Source: CAVPRW01 sp046727435 [NCBI: bacterium] (GTDB lineage: Bacteria > Tectomicrobia > Entotheonellia > J063). From it: a DNA stretch of 24,791 bases. Under the pieces are notes generated by a model. It saw nothing but the letters and a program-made list of their open reading frames with translations. It ran no database searches and was not told where the DNA came from. The DNA lies in assembly GCA_046727435.1 (NCBI GenBank), contig JBKPCR010000349.1, positions 1 through 24,791 on the forward strand, written 5' to 3'. Shown here in pieces: positions 22,611 to 24,791 of this stretch. Every line of letters starts with the position of its first letter. The first letter of the stretch is position 1. A program made the translations under genes and the position numbers.

Positions 22611-22696
22611 GTCCTCCCTCCTGGCGGGGGAGGACTGAGGTGAGGGACACTTCATTCGAGACTCCCCCTCCCTCACCATGTCGCTCCCCCAGGGAG
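22611..22696. repeat. Cluster of three REP-like hairpins
   Basis: Three consecutive stems: GTCCTCCC (22611-22618) with GGGAGGAC (22628-22635); GGTGAGGG (22639-22646) with CCCTCACC (22670-22677); CTCCC (22684-22688) with GGGAG (22692-22696). The G/C-rich, CCTC-type sequence is unlike coding DNA and resembles dispersed bacterial intergenic repeats. It fills most of the gap between the NHL gene and the aminotransferase start at 22754 and could separate their transcripts. Confidence 0.68.
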
Positions 22697-22753
22697 GGGC
22701 TGACGAATGACACCGTACGACATGTGATGCCCCGCTTGCATGGAGACCCAACG

Positions 22754-24121
22754 ATGCAGTCCCGGATGCAACCACTGGCCGCCGTCGAACTCGATGATGT
22801 GTACGCTAAGGCGTTACCCAACTCACAGCAGCTCTTTGCCCGCGCCCAACGGATTTTTCCCGACGGGGTGACCCACGATAATCGACGGATGCAGCCATTC
22901 CCCATCTACATTGAGCGTGCGGAAGGTGCCTACAAGTGGGATGTCGACGGCCACCGCTACATCGACTACTGGATGGGGCACGGAGCCCTGCTGCTGGGCC
23001 ATAGTCCACCCCAGATCTGCCAGGCGGTGATCGACCAGATGCAGCGCGGAACACACTATGGGGCCAGCCATGCTCGGGAAGTGGAGTGGGGCGAGTGGGT
23101 CTGTCGCCTGGTGCCGTGCGCCGAAATGGTGCGCTTTACCGCTTCCGGCACGGAAGCCACGCACATGGCGCTGCGCCTGGCGCGAGCGTATACAGGGAAA
23201 CGGCGGGTGGTGAAGTTCGCGGGCCACTTCCACGGCTGGCACGAAGGGTTGGAGGTCGGCGTACAGCCACCGTATAATGCCGGACCCGAGCCCGGGCAGA
23301 TGCAAGAAACGGTGGAGGCGGTCGCCCTCTGCCCGCCGAATGATCTCGCCGCCGCCCGTGCGGCCCTCGCCGCTGGCGACGTGGCGGCGGTGATCCTTGA
23401 ACCCACCGGCGGCCATTTCGGCACCGTGCCGATCACGGCTGGGTTTCTGGAGGCACTGCGCGCAGCGACGAGCCAAGCCGGCGCGCTGTTGATCTTCGAC
23501 GAAGTAGTGACGGGCTTCCGTGTGGCGCCCGGTGGCGCGCAGGCCCTGTTTGGTGTGATGCCTGATCTATCGACGTTCGCTAAGGTCTTGGCTGGGGGCT
23601 TGCCGGGCGGCGCTGTTGCCGGTCGGGCTGATATCCTCGCTTTCCTGGACACCAAGGCGGCGGGGCAGGCGAAAATCCATCACCCCGGTACTTTCAATGC
23701 CAATCCCCTATCGGCCGCCGCGGGTGTCGCGATGCTGTCTGCGGTTGCCGATGGCGAAGCGCAGCGGTTTGCCAATGGCCAGGCGGCTAAGCTACGCTAT
23801 GGCATGAACGAGATTCTGGCGCGTGAGAAAGTGGCCTGGCGAGTTTACGGCAAGCATAGCGATTGGAAACTATACTACGGCGCCGACGCCCCACCACGCG
23901 ATGGCAACGACCAGTCGGTGGACGATGTCCCCTGGCAGCGCCTCGATTCCCGCCACCCGCAGCAGAGCAGTGCCCTGCGGCAGGCCTTGATCCTGCAGGG
24001 CATCGACTTCAACGGCGGCCGCGCCCTGGTCGGCACCTGCCATACCGATGCCGTCATCGCCGAAACCCTGGCCGGCTTCGCGGCCGCTGTGCTGGCGGTG
24101 AAGGAGCATGGGCTGGCGTGA
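22754..24121 (+). CDS. Class III PLP aminotransferase (glutamate-1-semialdehyde aminomutase-like)
   Basis: A 455-residue fold-type I PLP enzyme. Visible are RAQRIFPDGVTHDNR (30-44), the cofactor-phosphate region TASGTEATHMALRLARA (129-145), KFAGHFHGWH (154-163), ILEPTGGHFG (214-223), the cofactor Asp in LLIFDEVVTGFR (D249), the Schiff-base Lys in FAKVLAGGLPGGA (K277) and HPGTFNANPLS. All key residues are kept, so it should be an active aminotransferase or aminomutase. HemL itself is a little shorter, and the extra C-terminal segment plus changed substrate regions suggest an amino acid or amine transaminase rather than haem synthesis. The ATG at 22754 has TGGAG 8 nt upstream; the frame is open from 22640 but that part is the REP-like repeat. 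The context of a propeller and a DSD1-like gene suggests amino-compound catabolism (inference). Confidence 0.9.
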   Translation: MQSRMQPLAAVELDDVYAKALPNSQQLFARAQRIFPDGVTHDNRRMQPFPIYIERAEGAYKWDVDGHRYIDYWMGHGALLLGHSPPQICQAVIDQMQRGTHYGASHAREVEWGEWVCRLVPCAEMVRFTASGTEATHMALRLARAYTGKRRVVKFAGHFHGWHEGLEVGVQPPYNAGPEPGQMQETVEAVALCPPNDLAAARAALAAGDVAAVILEPTGGHFGTVPITAGFLEALRAATSQAGALLIFDEVVTGFRVAPGGAQALFGVMPDLSTFAKVLAGGLPGGAVAGRADILAFLDTKAAGQAKIHHPGTFNANPLSAAAGVAMLSAVADGEAQRFANGQAAKLRYGMNEILAREKVAWRVYGKHSDWKLYYGADAPPRDGNDQSVDDVPWQRLDSRHPQQSSALRQALILQGIDFNGGRALVGTCHTDAVIAETLAGFAAAVLAVKEHGLA

Positions 24122-24139
24122 GCCGTGAGGTTCCCCAGG

Positions 24140-24171
24140 GCTCAAAGACTACTGCAAGAGCGGCTTTGAGC
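24140..24171. terminator. Hairpin after the aminotransferase gene
   Basis: GCTCAAAG (24140-24147) pairs with CTTTGAGC (24164-24171) around a 16-nt loop, 18 bp after the stop codon. No T-run follows. It is a weak terminator candidate or mRNA 3' structure before the DSD1-like gene. Confidence 0.35.
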
Positions 24172-24288
24172 TGTCGATAACCTGATGGAGGCTGCAGCAT
24201 ACGATGGATTGCAGAGAACACGATCTTTCTGTGATCGGCGGGGAGACGACGATATCGAGACCTACGGCACCGACGTCAGGAGGATTGC

Positions 24289-24791
24289 ATGGAGCGACCT
24301 ATCTTCAAACCCGTGGGCACACCGGTCGAACAACTCGATACGCCGGCCCTCGTGGTGGACCTAGCCATCTTGGAACGTAATATCGACACTTTGCACGGCT
24401 TCTTCCGCCAGCATGATACCAAGGTACGCCCTTCTGTCGAGTCGCATCGCTGCCCAGCGATTGCCCATAAACAGCTTGACGCTGGGGGGACCGTCGATGG
24501 CATCTGTGTTGGCACCGTTGGGCAGGCCGAGGTGTTTATCGAACATGGATTCACTGATATCCTGGTGGCGAGCGAGATGGTCACACCCCCCAAAATCAAC
24601 CGTCTCTGCGCGCTCGCACGTCATGCCAGAATGACTGTGCCAGTTGATCGACCACAGAATGTCCAGGATCTATCCCATGCCGCCAGCACACATGGGGTGA
24701 CGCTGCACGTGGTGGTGGACATCCATACCCACGGCAACGGCTGTGGAGTTGAGCCAGGCCAGCCGGTGCTGGATCTGGCCAGATTGGTGCG
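24289..24791 (+). CDS. DSD1-family (D-threonine aldolase/alanine racemase N-terminal fold) protein, 3' end beyond window
   Basis: The first 167 residues of a fold-type III TIM-barrel protein. LDTPALVVDLAILERNI (16-32) and CPAIAHKQLDAGGTVDGIC, then EHGFTDILVASEMVTPPKI, match D-threonine aldolase/D-serine dehydratase relatives. In those, RPH-x-K-T/S-H-K carries the PLP-binding lysine. Here the stretch reads RPSVESHRCPA: Glu at residue 51 (codon GAG, 24439-24441) replaces the lysine, and Ser and Arg replace other usual residues. The later VDVG-x-x-RCGV-PG motif reads VDIHTHGNGCGVEPG, with His and Asn at usually conserved sites. The reading frame is intact and the AGGAGG before the ATG is ideal, so it seems a maintained, diverged protein rather than an enzyme of the classic type. 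The metal site, being C-terminal, is not visible. Confidence 0.85.
   Translation, partial: MERPIFKPVGTPVEQLDTPALVVDLAILERNIDTLHGFFRQHDTKVRPSVESHRCPAIAHKQLDAGGTVDGICVGTVGQAEVFIEHGFTDILVASEMVTPPKINRLCALARHARMTVPVDRPQNVQDLSHAASTHGVTLHVVVDIHTHGNGCGVEPGQPVLDLARLV

Noticed and set aside
22640-22753. Longer start (22640) of the aminotransferase
   Set aside because: The added 38 codons translate the REP-like hairpin region and are not protein-like. The ATG at 22754 has a proper ribosome site.

Overview
The window is high-GC (roughly 58-60% by eye) bacterial DNA with wide, partly decayed intergenic stretches. Its gene content mixes sigma-54 regulation, LLM flavin oxidoreductase, VOC dioxygenase, NHL beta-propeller, class III aminotransferase and DSD1-type PLP genes. 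That mix suits an uncultivated soil, sediment or sponge-associated lineage (Tectomicrobia/Entotheonella-like, NC10/Rokubacteria-like or a deltaproteobacterial relative). This placement is inference; there is no rRNA or other marker gene. I saw no tRNA, rRNA, CRISPR array, phage module or intact insertion sequence.

Left part (1-9.6 kb): a truncated family 2 glycosyltransferase on the minus strand is followed by about 1.5 kb with no convincing gene, including a sharply AT-rich island of about 130 bp. Then comes a two-component pair, a cytosolic double-GAF histidine kinase overlapping an NtrC-type sigma-54 activator. A perfect 16-bp palindrome and a sigma-54-like -24/-12 element precede a universal stress protein, suggesting a short local circuit. 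An LLM oxidoreductase with a near-consensus sigma-70 promoter, an unrecognised ORF and an orphan PotA-like ABC ATPase follow.

Middle part (9.6-16.1 kb): a graveyard and an unusual secreted-protein cluster. Remnants of an M20-type amidohydrolase and of a precorrin-2 dehydrogenase (CysG/Met8) lie head to head. A minus-strand series then encodes, in transcription order, a nonsense-interrupted protein, a signal-peptide protein, a frameshifted secreted Cys-containing protein, a seven-Asp-box (BNR) propeller, a membrane-anchored secretin-N-like protein and a small unknown protein. Function is unknown.

Right part (16.7-24.8 kb), all plus strand: a Tyr/Pro/Val-rich secreted protein with a glycine-zipper lipoprotein; a two-domain VOC dioxygenase; an ECF sigma factor, ZAS-type anti-sigma and Spy/CpxP-like protein followed by a protein with two GLG1-type cysteine-rich repeats, which looks like an envelope or metal stress cassette; and a catabolic-looking group of NHL propeller, class III aminotransferase and a DSD1-family protein. 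The last has Glu where the family has its PLP-binding Lys. REP-like hairpins recur between genes.
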